Source of the DNA: Desulfosporosinus sp.
Lineage (GTDB): Bacteria > Bacillota > Desulfitobacteriia > Desulfitobacteriales > Desulfitobacteriaceae
NCBI GenBank assembly: GCA_003132105.1
Contig: PKWS01000415.1
Coordinates: 1,668 to 8,757, forward strand
Direction: 5' to 3'
Length of the DNA stretch: 7,090 bases
The translations under genes were made by a program, and so were the position numbers. A model generated the notes under the pieces. That model did no database searches, was not told the DNA's origin, and saw only the letters and a program-made list of their open reading frames with translations. Within the stretch, counting starts at the first letter, position 1. Every line of letters begins with the position of its first letter. Of this stretch, positions 1 to 6,464 are shown in pieces.

Positions 1-390
1 ACCGAATTGAGCGTTGTCAGCCGCAATGCGTACATCAGCCACCAACGTCAATTCACACCCACCACCTAGGGCATAACCGGCAATGGCAGCGATGACTGGC
101 TTGTGTATGTTTTCAAGCAGATGAAACGTTCGCATCGATGGTCTGCCACTTGTCGTTATATCCACTGCACTTAATGAGGCCATCGCCTTAATATCCGCCC
201 CTGCTGCAAATACTTTGTCACCACCCGTGATAATCACAACTCGAACTGAATCATCAGCACCCAAATTCTCAGCCGCATCTGCCAACTCATTAAAAACCTG
301 ACTATTCAGGGCATTTAGCACGTCTGGACGATTGAGAGTGACAGTGGCAATTCCTTCTTCAATTTCCACAATTATTGTTTCGTAAGCCAA
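1..390 (-). CDS. Enoyl-CoA hydratase / crotonase family protein, N-terminal 130 codons (gene continues past the left edge)
   Basis: The product is a crotonase-fold enzyme, probably hydrating a 2-enoyl-CoA to the 3-hydroxyacyl-CoA in cytoplasmic fatty-acid or butyrate-type metabolism. Seen: an N-terminal VTLNRPDVLNAL segment (residues 17-28), the first oxyanion-hole segment FAAGADIKAM (61-70), and GYALGGGCEL (105-114) with the second oxyanion-hole glycine. Glu113 aligns with Glu144 of rat mitochondrial hydratase. The second family catalytic Glu (rat Glu164) would lie just beyond AQFG, where the window ends, so hydratase activity cannot be confirmed here; a crotonase-fold isomerase or other acyl-CoA enzyme remains possible. 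The start is TTG at 388-390, chosen because AGGAGGG lies 7 bases upstream and MAYETI fits the family start; no better ATG precedes it. The gene is on the same strand as the sigma-54 activator upstream and has a candidate -24/-12 promoter, so it is likely the first gene of an operon that activator controls. Confidence 0.93.
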   Translation of the reverse strand, partial: MAYETIIVEIEEGIATVTLNRPDVLNALNSQVFNELADAAENLGADDSVRVVIITGGDKVFAAGADIKAMASLSAVDITTSGRPSMRTFHLLENIHKPVIAAIAGYALGGGCELTLVADVRIAADNAQFG

Positions 391-397
391 TTCTATT

Positions 398-404
398 CCC
401 TCCT
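398..404 (-). promoter_or_regulatory. Ribosome binding site of the crotonase gene, fixing a TTG start
   Basis: Read on the minus strand this is AGGAGGG, a near-perfect Shine-Dalgarno, 7 bases before the TTG codon at 388-390. It is the main reason for accepting the non-ATG start. Confidence 0.8.
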
Positions 405-486
405 AATTGGTTATTTCATCGCTTTAATTTGCGCAAGATTCTTGAGGCCCTCCTTTTCTCAATATTCAGCCTATATGTCTTTACAT

Positions 487-502
487 TACAAGAACCATGC
501 CA
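487..502 (-). promoter_or_regulatory. Candidate sigma-54 (-24/-12) promoter for the crotonase gene
   Basis: The minus strand reads TGGCATGGTTCTTGTA. The sigma-54 consensus is TGGCAC-N5-TTGCA. The -24 half matches TGGCA, the spacing is exact, and the -12 half matches TTG-A, but the usually conserved GC is GT here, so the site may be weak or wrong. Transcription would start near 476, giving a leader of about 85 bases that contains the Shine-Dalgarno at 398-404. A sigma-54 activator gene directly upstream makes the assignment more credible. Confidence 0.5.
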
Positions 503-701
503 ACTATGTTGGGATTACAAAGAAAACTTTTCTCGGGTAAAACTAGCGAACTAGAGGTGGTCATTTGGAGGATCCCCTCAACATAAAATTGCCCCTGGAC
601 CGGGCTGTTAACACTGCTACCAGCCATATATGCCCTTCATATTCGCCCAACGACCTGCTTGAAGCTTACTCGAACTTTAGACTTCACATTTTATTGAAGC
701 G

Positions 702-738
702 AAATAAACCCTGCACTCTGATGAATCAGCCTGCAGGG
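702..738 (-). terminator. Stem-loop with T-rich tail downstream of the activator gene; alternatively an enhancer dyad
   Basis: Arms CCCTGCA (709-715) and TGCAGGG (732-738) enclose a second perfect pair, CTGAT (718-722) and ATCAG (725-729). Both pairs are centred on the same point, 723.5, so 12 of 15 positions pair. On the minus strand the stem is followed at once by TTTATTT (708-702), and it lies 84 bases past the activator stop codon, which fits a Rho-independent terminator. The same dyad lies about 230 bp upstream of the candidate sigma-54 promoter, which also fits an activator binding site. The sequence alone does not choose between them. Confidence 0.45.
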
Positions 739-821
739 AAAGTTTACTTTTGTATAGAATTGAAACTAAACAACGATCCCTTTTCTTGTTATCAGTATAC
801 AAAGCATACAATCAGTAAGTC

Positions 822-2279
822 CTAGCCGATAACTTTTATCGGCAAAGACGTTGTACTTTCCATAATATCTCCTCCCCACACTTCAATGCCATACCGATGC
901 AACTTATTGTAAAATGCCCGCCTAGAAATTCCCAATGCCTTCAAGGCGTTGGTACGATTATTGTTATAAGTAGCCAAGGCGGACAAAATCAGTTCCTTTT
1001 CTACCTTGCTTACAATCTCCTTTACATCGTAGGGATTATCCATTTTTCTTTGTTTGTCTTCATGGATCGGAATTATATACGCTGGTAAATGATGAATTTC
1101 TATGAACCCATTCATACACACTATGCTTGCATGTTCTATGACATTTTGCAGTTCCCGGATGTTTCCTGGCCAGTCATACGCTTGGAGAAGCCTCACGACT
1201 TGGGGAGATAGTGTCAGCTCATGACCCACTTCTCGCGCGAACTTATCTTGGAATGTTTTAGCCAGTGCCAATAGATCGTCTTTGCGCTCGCGTAACGGAG
1301 TAAGTTGGAGAGGAACGATATTTAACCGGTAGTATAAGTCCCGCCGAAACGTCTCTTTTTCGATCATATCATTCAAATCTCGATTTGTGGCTGCAATCAC
1401 TCGGATATCCACCTTTACGGTCTTAGTACCACCTACCCGTTCAAACTCCTTTTCTTGCAATACTCGTAATAATTTCGCTTGCATATTGAGGCTCATATCC
1501 CCGATTTCATCCAGAAAAATGGTGCCACTATGGGCTAGTTCAAACTTACCAAGCTTGCCGCCCTTTTTAGCCCCAGTAAAAGCCCCCTCCTCATACCCAA
1601 ACAATTCACTCTCCAGCAAAGCCTCAGGAATAGCAGCACAGTTCACCTTGATCATAGGTTTATTCTGGCGCCGGCTAGAATTATGGACAGCTCTAGCTAA
1701 TACTTCTTTGCCGACACCACTTTCACCAAGAATCAACACGGTACTGTCTGTACGCGCCACTTTAGCTGCTAAAATTAAGGTTTCCTTAAGACGACTGTTT
1801 TGTCCCACGTATTCCTTAAAGGAAAGGGGTAGGTGCTCCCACTGTTCTAACTGCTCCTTCAAATAATCTGCGACACCTTTTGTTATCTGTAACTCACGAT
1901 TCAATTGAACAACTTCTGTTATATTCTTAAAAATCGAAACGGCTCCGATAATATTTTTACCATCATATAAAGGAAACGAACTTCCAACCACATCTATATT
2001 TAGAGAATCCAAGTAATCTTTGCCGTTGTTACTGACCTTCCCCGTGCGAAGTGCTGTGATTGTCTTGGAATCAGGTTCGATTGTGTCCAACCTTCGCCCC
2101 AACACTTTGGCTACTGGCACTCCTAAAATCTTTGCATAAGCCTCGTTGGCATAAACAATTGTCGTATCCAAATCAATAACAAGCACTACATCATTAATGT
2201 TATCCAGAATTTCGAATAAGAGTTTACGATCCCATTGAGGAATAATACTGGTTGTCACAGCATGGGCTCCTACACTCAT
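822..2279 (-). CDS. Sigma-54-dependent transcriptional activator with PAS sensor domain (PAS / AAA+ / Fis-type HTH)
   Basis: This is a bacterial enhancer-binding protein that remodels sigma-54 RNA polymerase by ATP hydrolysis. Residue numbers count from the upstream ATG at 2285. Domains: PAS at about 24-125, with DVVLVIDLDTTIVYAN; a helical linker at about 126-150; AAA+ domain at about 160-400; and a Fis-type helix-turn-helix at about 427-466 (NALKALGISRRAFYNKL). Motifs: Walker A GESGVGKE (187-194), the sigma-54-contacting GAFTGA loop (234-239), Walker B IFLDE (256-260), arginine-finger region FRRDLYYRL (313-321) and DWPGNIREL (371-379). All core motifs are intact, and there is no response-regulator receiver domain, so control is likely by a small ligand or redox state sensed by PAS. 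The start at 2279 is preferred because GGGGG sits 6 bases before it, whereas it abuts the upstream ATG at 2285 with no spacing; the two differ by two codons. The likely target is the crotonase operon next door; the divergent efflux operon is a less likely one. Confidence 0.95.
   Translation of the reverse strand: MSVGAHAVTTSIIPQWDRKLLFEILDNINDVVLVIDLDTTIVYANEAYAKILGVPVAKVLGRRLDTIEPDSKTITALRTGKVSNNGKDYLDSLNIDVVGSSFPLYDGKNIIGAVSIFKNITEVVQLNRELQITKGVADYLKEQLEQWEHLPLSFKEYVGQNSRLKETLILAAKVARTDSTVLILGESGVGKEVLARAVHNSSRRQNKPMIKVNCAAIPEALLESELFGYEEGAFTGAKKGGKLGKFELAHSGTIFLDEIGDMSLNMQAKLLRVLQEKEFERVGGTKTVKVDIRVIAATNRDLNDMIEKETFRRDLYYRLNIVPLQLTPLRERKDDLLALAKTFQDKFAREVGHELTLSPQVVRLLQAYDWPGNIRELQNVIEHASIVCMNGFIEIHHLPAYIIPIHEDKQRKMDNPYDVKEIVSKVEKELILSALATYNNNRTNALKALGISRRAFYNKLHRYGIEVWGGDIMESTTSLPIKVIG
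825..843 (-). other. Perfect 8-bp inverted repeat at the 3' end of the activator gene
   Basis: GCCGATAA (825-832) and TTATCGGC (836-843) pair perfectly around a 3-base loop, ending right at the TAG stop codon (822-824). No T-run follows on either strand, so it is not a standard terminator. It could protect the mRNA 3' end or stall polymerase, but its role is unknown. Confidence 0.4.
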
Positions 2280-2314
2280 TTTCATCCCCCGTTTTTATTG
2301 TATCTTTTGTAAAC

Positions 2315-2344
2315 ATTATACAAGAGTAATCCCGTATATGTAAA
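2315..2344 (-). promoter_or_regulatory. Sigma-A-type promoter of the activator gene
   Basis: On the minus strand a perfect -10 TATAAT (2320-2315) is preceded, after 18 bases, by TTTACA (2344-2339), five of six to the -35 consensus. Transcription would begin near 2308, leaving a leader of roughly 25-30 bases before the start codon. A perfect palindrome, GGAATATTCC (2355-2364), lies 10 bases upstream of the -35 box and could be an operator. Confidence 0.6.
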
Positions 2345-2697
2345 GGTTGTTTAGGGAATATTCCAAAAATTTCAAGCAATATCAGATTCAACTTTCCAGT
2401 GATTCGTCCAACTTTCCTATATCTACGAAACTGTCCACCGGATAAGTTCATTTAAACTCCATATGAAGTAAGTTTCATTTATACTTATGAACTAAATAAT
2501 TTTATAGTTACTACATATTTTAATTTACTTAAAAAACATTTTTTCACGTAATTGCTAAATTAAATAATGGCAATAATTAGTAACATATCCAATATATTTA
2601 GTCTATTCATTATTGAATCTTGATTAATTATTCACATATTCTTTAGTTTTATATGTTACTATCTGATTGTCCCAAGTATTATTTACAAAAAATAAGC

Positions 2698-2704
2698 AGG
2701 AGAG
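2698..2704 (+). promoter_or_regulatory. Ribosome binding site of the MacA-like adaptor gene
   Basis: AGGAGAG lies 7 bases before the ATG at 2712. It decides the start in favour of 2712 over the TTG at 2667, which would have no ribosome site and would place a polar extension before the membrane anchor. Confidence 0.75.
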
Positions 2705-2711
2705 TGCAATA

Positions 2712-4217
2712 ATGAGCAAAAAGTCTATCAATAAAATTATTTTCGGTGGATTGTTAGTGACTGTTTTATTAGTTGGCGGACTTTGGTTCTATAATACTAA
2801 AAACGCGAATGCTTCTACTACTAGTTATCTAACTGGGATGGTTAGAATCGGCACTGTTAAAAAGGCTGTAAGTGCTACAGGGACCATACAACCAATAAAT
2901 CAATACAACCTCTCTTCGAATAGTGGTGGGAAAATAACTGAGATTGATGTCAAAATAGGTGATCAGGTTAAATCAGCTCAGGTCTTGGCTAAATTGGACC
3001 CTACTCAGTCTCAGCAACAACTGACCCAAGCCCAGAACGGTTTAACTCAAGCTCAATTAAAGCTAAATCAGCTCAGCGCCCCGCCCTCACAAGTTAGTGT
3101 CTTAAACAGTAAGAGTGCTGTTATTAAAGCTCAATCAGACGAAGCAAACGCATTAAAAAGTCTCCAAACTCTTCAGAGTTATAAAAATTCAGCGACTCTA
3201 AATGCCGCAATAACTAAACCTCAGAATTCAAGTAATCAAGGATCTAATACGCAGAGTTCAAACTTACAAGATTACGTTGACAATCCAGCTGATTTAGATT
3301 CAGCTATAGCACAAGCCTCTATCACTTATCAACTTGCCCAAGCGAATTTGAATGTGGCTAAGGCTCAGCAAGCCCAAACGAACGCTGGCACCAGTAGCAC
3401 AGACATCCAACTTGCCCAAAGTCAAGTAGCTCAAGCCAAAACGACTTTAAATAGTGCTCAAACAACGTTGAACAGCGCGGTGATCACAGCTCCTGCCGAC
3501 GGAACTGTGACAGCCATCAATGGTCAAGTAGGAGAAAGCCCCTCAAGCAGCCAAGGAAGCGCTGCAAGTAGCCAAGGGAGCAGTACAAACAGCCAAGAAA
3601 GCAGTGCTTTTATCACAATGATCGGTGCTTCTGATATCATGCAGGTTGTTGTTCCTGTCAACCAAGTCGATATCGGAAAAATCATCGTTGGACAAGCTGC
3701 GGATATAACGCTCGATGCTTATTCGAATAAGAATTTTCAGGGAACCGTTGTCCTAGTTAGTCCGACCGGTACGACTCAAAGTGGTGTAACTACCTTTAAT
3801 GTTACTGTCAATGTTACCAATACCGATAATGCGATGAAATCTGGGATGAGTGCTAATGTCTCGATTATCATTGCTCAAAAGCAAAACGTCGTAACCGTAC
3901 CAAGTATAGCTGTTCATAGTAAAGGGTCTACTCAAACGGTTTCTTTAGCGCCTGTCGGCCAGGCTACCCCAGTCGTTCGTACGGTTCAAATCGGGCTTGA
4001 CGATGGGAAAAATGCTGAAGTAATCCAAGGGCTACAAGAGGGTGACAAAGTAGTTACAGGAACTAGAACTCCGCAAGCCAAAACGACGACAACTAGTAAT
4101 TCATTAAATTCTGCCTTAAGTGGAGGGAACACTGGTAGCTTCGGTGGCGGCACCGGCGGTAACAGAGGGAACTATTCAGGTGGAACTGGCGGCTCCGGTA
4201 GCCGGACCCAAAATTAG
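2712..4217 (+). CDS. MacA/YknX-type periplasmic-adaptor-like subunit of an ABC efflux system (HlyD family)
   Basis: This 501-residue protein is a membrane-fusion adaptor that would work on the outer face of the membrane with the MacB-type ATPase and permease encoded next. Seen in order: short basic N-terminus; one membrane anchor at about 9-27 with no lipobox; first half of a lipoyl-like domain at about 54-97 (ATGTIQP, GDQVKSAQVLAKLD); a long Gln/Ala-rich alpha-hairpin at about 98-255; second lipoyl half with VITAPADGTVTAINGQVGE (257-275); beta-barrel at about 308-390; membrane-proximal domain at about 392-452; and a Gly-rich tail at 470-497. It is longer than usual for the family. The excess comes from a Ser/Asn/Gln stretch at the hairpin tip (172-184), a Ser/Gln repeat (279-299) and the tail. 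In a monoderm cell no TolC partner is expected. The exported substrate, whether peptide, antibiotic or lipid, cannot be told from sequence. The gene is first of a tight operon, 15 bases before the ATPase gene. Confidence 0.9.
   Translation: MSKKSINKIIFGGLLVTVLLVGGLWFYNTKNANASTTSYLTGMVRIGTVKKAVSATGTIQPINQYNLSSNSGGKITEIDVKIGDQVKSAQVLAKLDPTQSQQQLTQAQNGLTQAQLKLNQLSAPPSQVSVLNSKSAVIKAQSDEANALKSLQTLQSYKNSATLNAAITKPQNSSNQGSNTQSSNLQDYVDNPADLDSAIAQASITYQLAQANLNVAKAQQAQTNAGTSSTDIQLAQSQVAQAKTTLNSAQTTLNSAVITAPADGTVTAINGQVGESPSSSQGSAASSQGSSTNSQESSAFITMIGASDIMQVVVPVNQVDIGKIIVGQAADITLDAYSNKNFQGTVVLVSPTGTTQSGVTTFNVTVNVTNTDNAMKSGMSANVSIIIAQKQNVVTVPSIAVHSKGSTQTVSLAPVGQATPVVRTVQIGLDDGKNAEVIQGLQEGDKVVTGTRTPQAKTTTTSNSLNSALSGGNTGSFGGGTGGNRGNYSGGTGGSGSRTQN
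3546..3608 (+). repeat. Three tandem 21-bp repeats inside the adaptor gene
   Basis: Units at 3546-3566, 3567-3587 and 3588-3608 share an AGCCAAGRRAGC-like core and are in frame. They encode SSQGSAA, SSQGSST and NSQESSA (residues 279-299). Copy number could vary by slippage without breaking the frame. The encoded stretch is a flexible Ser/Gln insert between the second lipoyl half and the barrel. Confidence 0.85.
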
Positions 4218-4232
4218 GAAGCGGGTGATTTT

Positions 4233-4976
4233 ATGATTACTCTCAAAGATATCGTCAAAGTCTACAAAACGGGTGATCTCGAGTTAAAAGCGTTAGCCGG
4301 GGTGAATCTGACGGTGGAAGAAGGAGAATTTGTGGCCATCATGGGCCCTTCCGGCTCGGGCAAGTCCACAATGATGAATATCCTTGGCTGTTTAGATACG
4401 GCTTCCTCCGGAGATTTCTTTTTAGATGACTTGAATATAAACATTGCTAGTGAGGACGAATTAGCGGAAATACGCAATCTTAAAATAGGTTTCGTCTTCC
4501 AGAGTTTCAATCTTTTATCCCGAACAACCGCTTTAGAAAATGTAGAATTGCCCATGCTTTATAACGGCGTAAACGCTCGGGAAAGACGGGCAAGAGCCTT
4601 GAATGCTTTAACAGCCGTGGGGCTATCTGACCGTATCCACCATAAACCTAATGAACTATCAGGGGGGCAGCAGCAGAGGGTAGCTATTGCCCGCTCCCTG
4701 GTCAACAACCCGGTGATCATTATGGCCGATGAGCCAACTGGTAATCTCGACAGTAAGTCTAGTGTCGAAATTATGAGTGTCTTTCAACAGCTCAACGCCA
4801 TGGGAATCACCATTATCTTAGTTACGCACGAGCCGGATATTGCTCAGTACAGCAAACGTATTATCCATTTTCAAGATGGACTTATTGATTGCGATGAGAT
4901 TGTCCACAATAGAAGCATGGCCGAAGGTGAGCCTATCAAACTAGACTTCAATAGAAGAACGGAGGTGGCCAGCTAA
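4233..4976 (+). CDS. MacB/LolD-type ABC transporter ATP-binding protein
   Basis: This 247-residue cytoplasmic ATPase powers the efflux or mechanotransmission complex formed with the permease and adaptor on either side. All nucleotide-binding motifs are intact: Walker A GPSGSGKST (38-46), Q-loop Gln90 in GFVFQSFNLL, signature LSGGQQQR (142-149), Walker B VIIMADEP (161-168) with catalytic Glu167, D-loop NLDS (171-174) and switch His199. The FNLL and LSGGQQQRVAIAR wording is typical of the MacB/LolD/FtsE group. It is a stand-alone domain, as in Gram-positive YknY, not fused to the permease as in E. coli MacB. The last 25 or so residues after the fold form a short polar extension. A GGGTGA sequence 4 bases before the ATG is the likely ribosome site, with AGGAAG further up overlapping the adaptor stop. 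Its stop overlaps the permease start. Confidence 0.95.
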   Translation: MITLKDIVKVYKTGDLELKALAGVNLTVEEGEFVAIMGPSGSGKSTMMNILGCLDTASSGDFFLDDLNINIASEDELAEIRNLKIGFVFQSFNLLSRTTALENVELPMLYNGVNARERRARALNALTAVGLSDRIHHKPNELSGGQQQRVAIARSLVNNPVIIMADEPTGNLDSKSSVEIMSVFQQLNAMGITIILVTHEPDIAQYSKRIIHFQDGLIDCDEIVHNRSMAEGEPIKLDFNRRTEVAS

Positions 4977-6196
4977 TGAATTTTATTGAAAATATTAGAA
5001 TTGCAATGCGTGGCCTGAAATCGAATAAACTCCGCTCACTTCTCACGATGTTAGGAATCATTATAGGAGTGGGCGCTGTCATCATCATGGTTGCCATCGG
5101 ACAGGGAGCGAAGGCTTCGGTAGCTGGACAGATTCAAGGGCTGGGTTCCAACTTACTCATTGTGTCCCCTGGTCAGTCCAACACGGGCGGAGTCAAAGGG
5201 GGAATCGGAAGTCTAACCAATATGACCATGGATGACGTTAATGCAATTAAAAGCGGTGCGGATGCAGTGGCCAACGTTGCCCCCTCGACCAGTAAACAGG
5301 TACAAGTTGTTTTTGGAAGCCAAAATACCAGTACGCAGGTAATCGGTACAACGCCTTCCTACGCTGATGCACGTAATCAGCAAGCAAACATTGGGCGATT
5401 TTTTACGGATAAAGATGTTGTGGACAATGCTCAGGTTGCTGTAGTAGGTACTTCCGTTGTTCAAAACTTAATGGGGAATGCTAACGCCAATATCGTTGGC
5501 CAAACCATTAATATTAATCAGGTACCTTTCGAAGTCATTGGGGTCTTACAAAGTAAGGGGTCGAGCGGGACGAGTAATAACGATGACCAAATCTTGGTGC
5601 CGATTTCCTCGGCTCAGACCCGGCTCATTGGTTCTAAAAGTATCCGGACAATCTATGTTGAAGCTAAAAGCTCCGATTTAATGGGAACTGCGAGCGCAGA
5701 AATTACCCAAATTTTAAGACAGCAGCATGGTCTTAGCTTCAATGCAGCCAATGATTTTACCGTTACCAGTCAATCAGACATTCTGTCAACCGCCGAGGGT
5801 GTCTCTCAATCATTGACCCTCTTACTCAGTGGAGTGGCGGCGATCTCCCTCTTAGTTGGAGGAATTGGCATTATGAACATTATGTTGGTTTCGGTAACGG
5901 AGCGCACAAGAGAAATCGGGATTCGTAAAGCTATTGGTGCAAAACGAAGAGCCATTATGCTTCAGTTCTTGATTGAAGCAGTCATATTAAGTATGCTTGG
6001 TGGCATCATGGGCATTTTATTCGGAGCAGGAGGTGCCTCATTATTAAATAAATTTGCCGGCATGTCTACCCAAATTACAACTTCTCCTGTGATCATGGCT
6101 TTTGCTTTTTCCGTTGCCATTGGGATCATTTTCGGAGTATTTCCAGCCCAGAAAGCAGCCAAACTACGACCTATTGATGCTCTACGCTATGAATAA
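4976..6196 (+). CDS. MacB-type ABC transporter permease (FtsX-fold, YknZ-like)
   Basis: This 406-residue membrane protein has the MacB topology. One membrane helix lies near the N-terminus (about 22-44, after IAMRGLKSNKLRSLLTMLGI). A large extracytoplasmic MacB_PCD-type domain follows (about 45-278), then three C-terminal helices (about 280-307, 328-356 and 372-392). Conserved signatures are SVTERTREIGIRKAIGA (306-322) and the C-terminal PIDALRYE (399-406). Length and termini match the family, so it looks complete. The start ATG shares one base with the ATPase stop (TAATG at 4974-4978), and GGAGGT lies 9 bases upstream, so the pair is probably translationally coupled. Such permeases do not always move substrate through the membrane; family members can pass conformational force to extracytoplasmic domains. 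No neighbouring two-component system or peptide-resistance marker is in view to name a substrate. Confidence 0.95.
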   Translation: MNFIENIRIAMRGLKSNKLRSLLTMLGIIIGVGAVIIMVAIGQGAKASVAGQIQGLGSNLLIVSPGQSNTGGVKGGIGSLTNMTMDDVNAIKSGADAVANVAPSTSKQVQVVFGSQNTSTQVIGTTPSYADARNQQANIGRFFTDKDVVDNAQVAVVGTSVVQNLMGNANANIVGQTININQVPFEVIGVLQSKGSSGTSNNDDQILVPISSAQTRLIGSKSIRTIYVEAKSSDLMGTASAEITQILRQQHGLSFNAANDFTVTSQSDILSTAEGVSQSLTLLLSGVAAISLLVGGIGIMNIMLVSVTERTREIGIRKAIGAKRRAIMLQFLIEAVILSMLGGIMGILFGAGGASLLNKFAGMSTQITTSPVIMAFAFSVAIGIIFGVFPAQKAAKLRPIDALRYE

Positions 6197-6204
6197 GACG
6201 AGCT

Positions 6205-6250
6205 ACCATAAAAGGACCGAGATAACAAACGGCCTTGATCCTATTATGGT
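6205..6250 (+). other. Possible stem-loop in the 3' leader/trailer after the permease gene
   Basis: ACCATAA (6205-6211) and TTATGGT (6244-6250) are perfect inverted arms. Inside them AAGG (6212-6215) and CCG (6217-6219) can pair with CGG (6230-6232) and CCTT (6233-6236), leaving one bulged base. It starts 8 bases after the permease stop. The tail lacks a clear T-run, so it is at best an imperfect terminator or an mRNA-stabilising element. Confidence 0.35.
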
Positions 6251-6464
6251 TCTTGAATATCTGAAATTTCGCATTCGTAACCCTTCACAAATAAAATGTA
6301 TTTTTATATTTTATAACTTCTTAATTATATCTTCATATTTTCTTCATAAAATATACAAGTTTCTATCCTAATATTATTTAAGTGGCATTACTTATTTCAT
6401 CCAACCTGATTCGGATAAAATGGTAATGGAAAAGAGTTGGTTAATAAAAGGAGGAAATTAAAAA

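Larger units (their letters stand above)
391..821. other. Intergenic region between crotonase gene and sigma-54 activator gene
   Basis: These 431 bases hold the crotonase ribosome site, the candidate sigma-54 promoter (487-502) and the large dyad at 709-738. Two smaller repeats are visible: CTTCA/TGAAG inverted (682-686 and 695-699), and TTGAAGC repeated directly at 659-665 and 694-700. The distance between promoter and regulator gene is ample for enhancer sites of a bacterial enhancer-binding protein. I see no convincing gene. An 86-codon TTG-initiated plus-strand frame (565-825) has no recognisable protein features and is treated as non-coding. Confidence 0.6.
2286..2711. other. AT-rich divergent intergenic region between activator gene and efflux operon
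   Basis: The activator promoter lies at its left end. Other visible structure: palindrome GGAATATTCC (2355-2364); direct repeat CAACTTTCC at 2389-2397 and 2409-2417, exactly 20 bp apart; a cluster of TTCAT/ATGAA half-sites at 2447-2491; AAAAAA-CA-TTTTTT at 2531-2544; and a dyad ATTCA-N4-TGAAT at 2605-2618. The rightmost 200 bp are very AT-rich. No -35/-10 pair for the efflux operon stands out; TTGAAT (2613-2618) with TATTCT (2637-2642) is the best I found, and it is weak. No gene is supported here. Confidence 0.55.

Noticed and set aside
565..825. 86-codon plus-strand frame from TTG between crotonase and activator genes
   Set aside because: It has no recognisable domain, a non-ATG start, and runs into the 3' end of the activator on the opposite strand. 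A GAGGTGG upstream gives weak support, but composition looks non-coding and the region carries regulatory elements.
1387..1866. 159-codon plus-strand frame opposite the activator's AAA+ domain
   Set aside because: It lies wholly antisense to a clearly real, motif-complete gene and has no family features; it is a shadow frame.
2224..2451. 75-codon minus-strand frame across the activator start and promoter
   Set aside because: It covers the TATAAT/TTTACA promoter and the activator's first codons in another frame, and shows no protein features.
2531..2544. A6-CA-T6 palindrome as a terminator
   Set aside because: The stem is only A:T pairs and is not placed after a gene end; in this AT-rich region it is more likely an A-tract or chance.
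2568..2585. Possible sigma-54 promoter before the efflux operon (TGGCAA)
   Set aside because: No GC-containing -12 element at the required spacing; the match is limited to the -24 half.
2667..2711. Upstream TTG start adding 15 residues to the adaptor
   Set aside because: It has no ribosome site, and the extension would include the real Shine-Dalgarno (2698-2704). The ATG at 2712 gives a normal short basic N-terminus before the membrane anchor.
6335..6354. Inverted repeat ATATTTT/AAAATAT in the spacer before the lipoprotein gene
   Set aside because: It is made only of A and T in a strongly AT-rich stretch, where such pairs are expected by chance.
6383..6399. Possible sigma-54 promoter before the lipoprotein gene (TGGCAT with good -24 half)
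   Set aside because: The -12 position reads ATTTC instead of TTGCA, so only half of the element is present.
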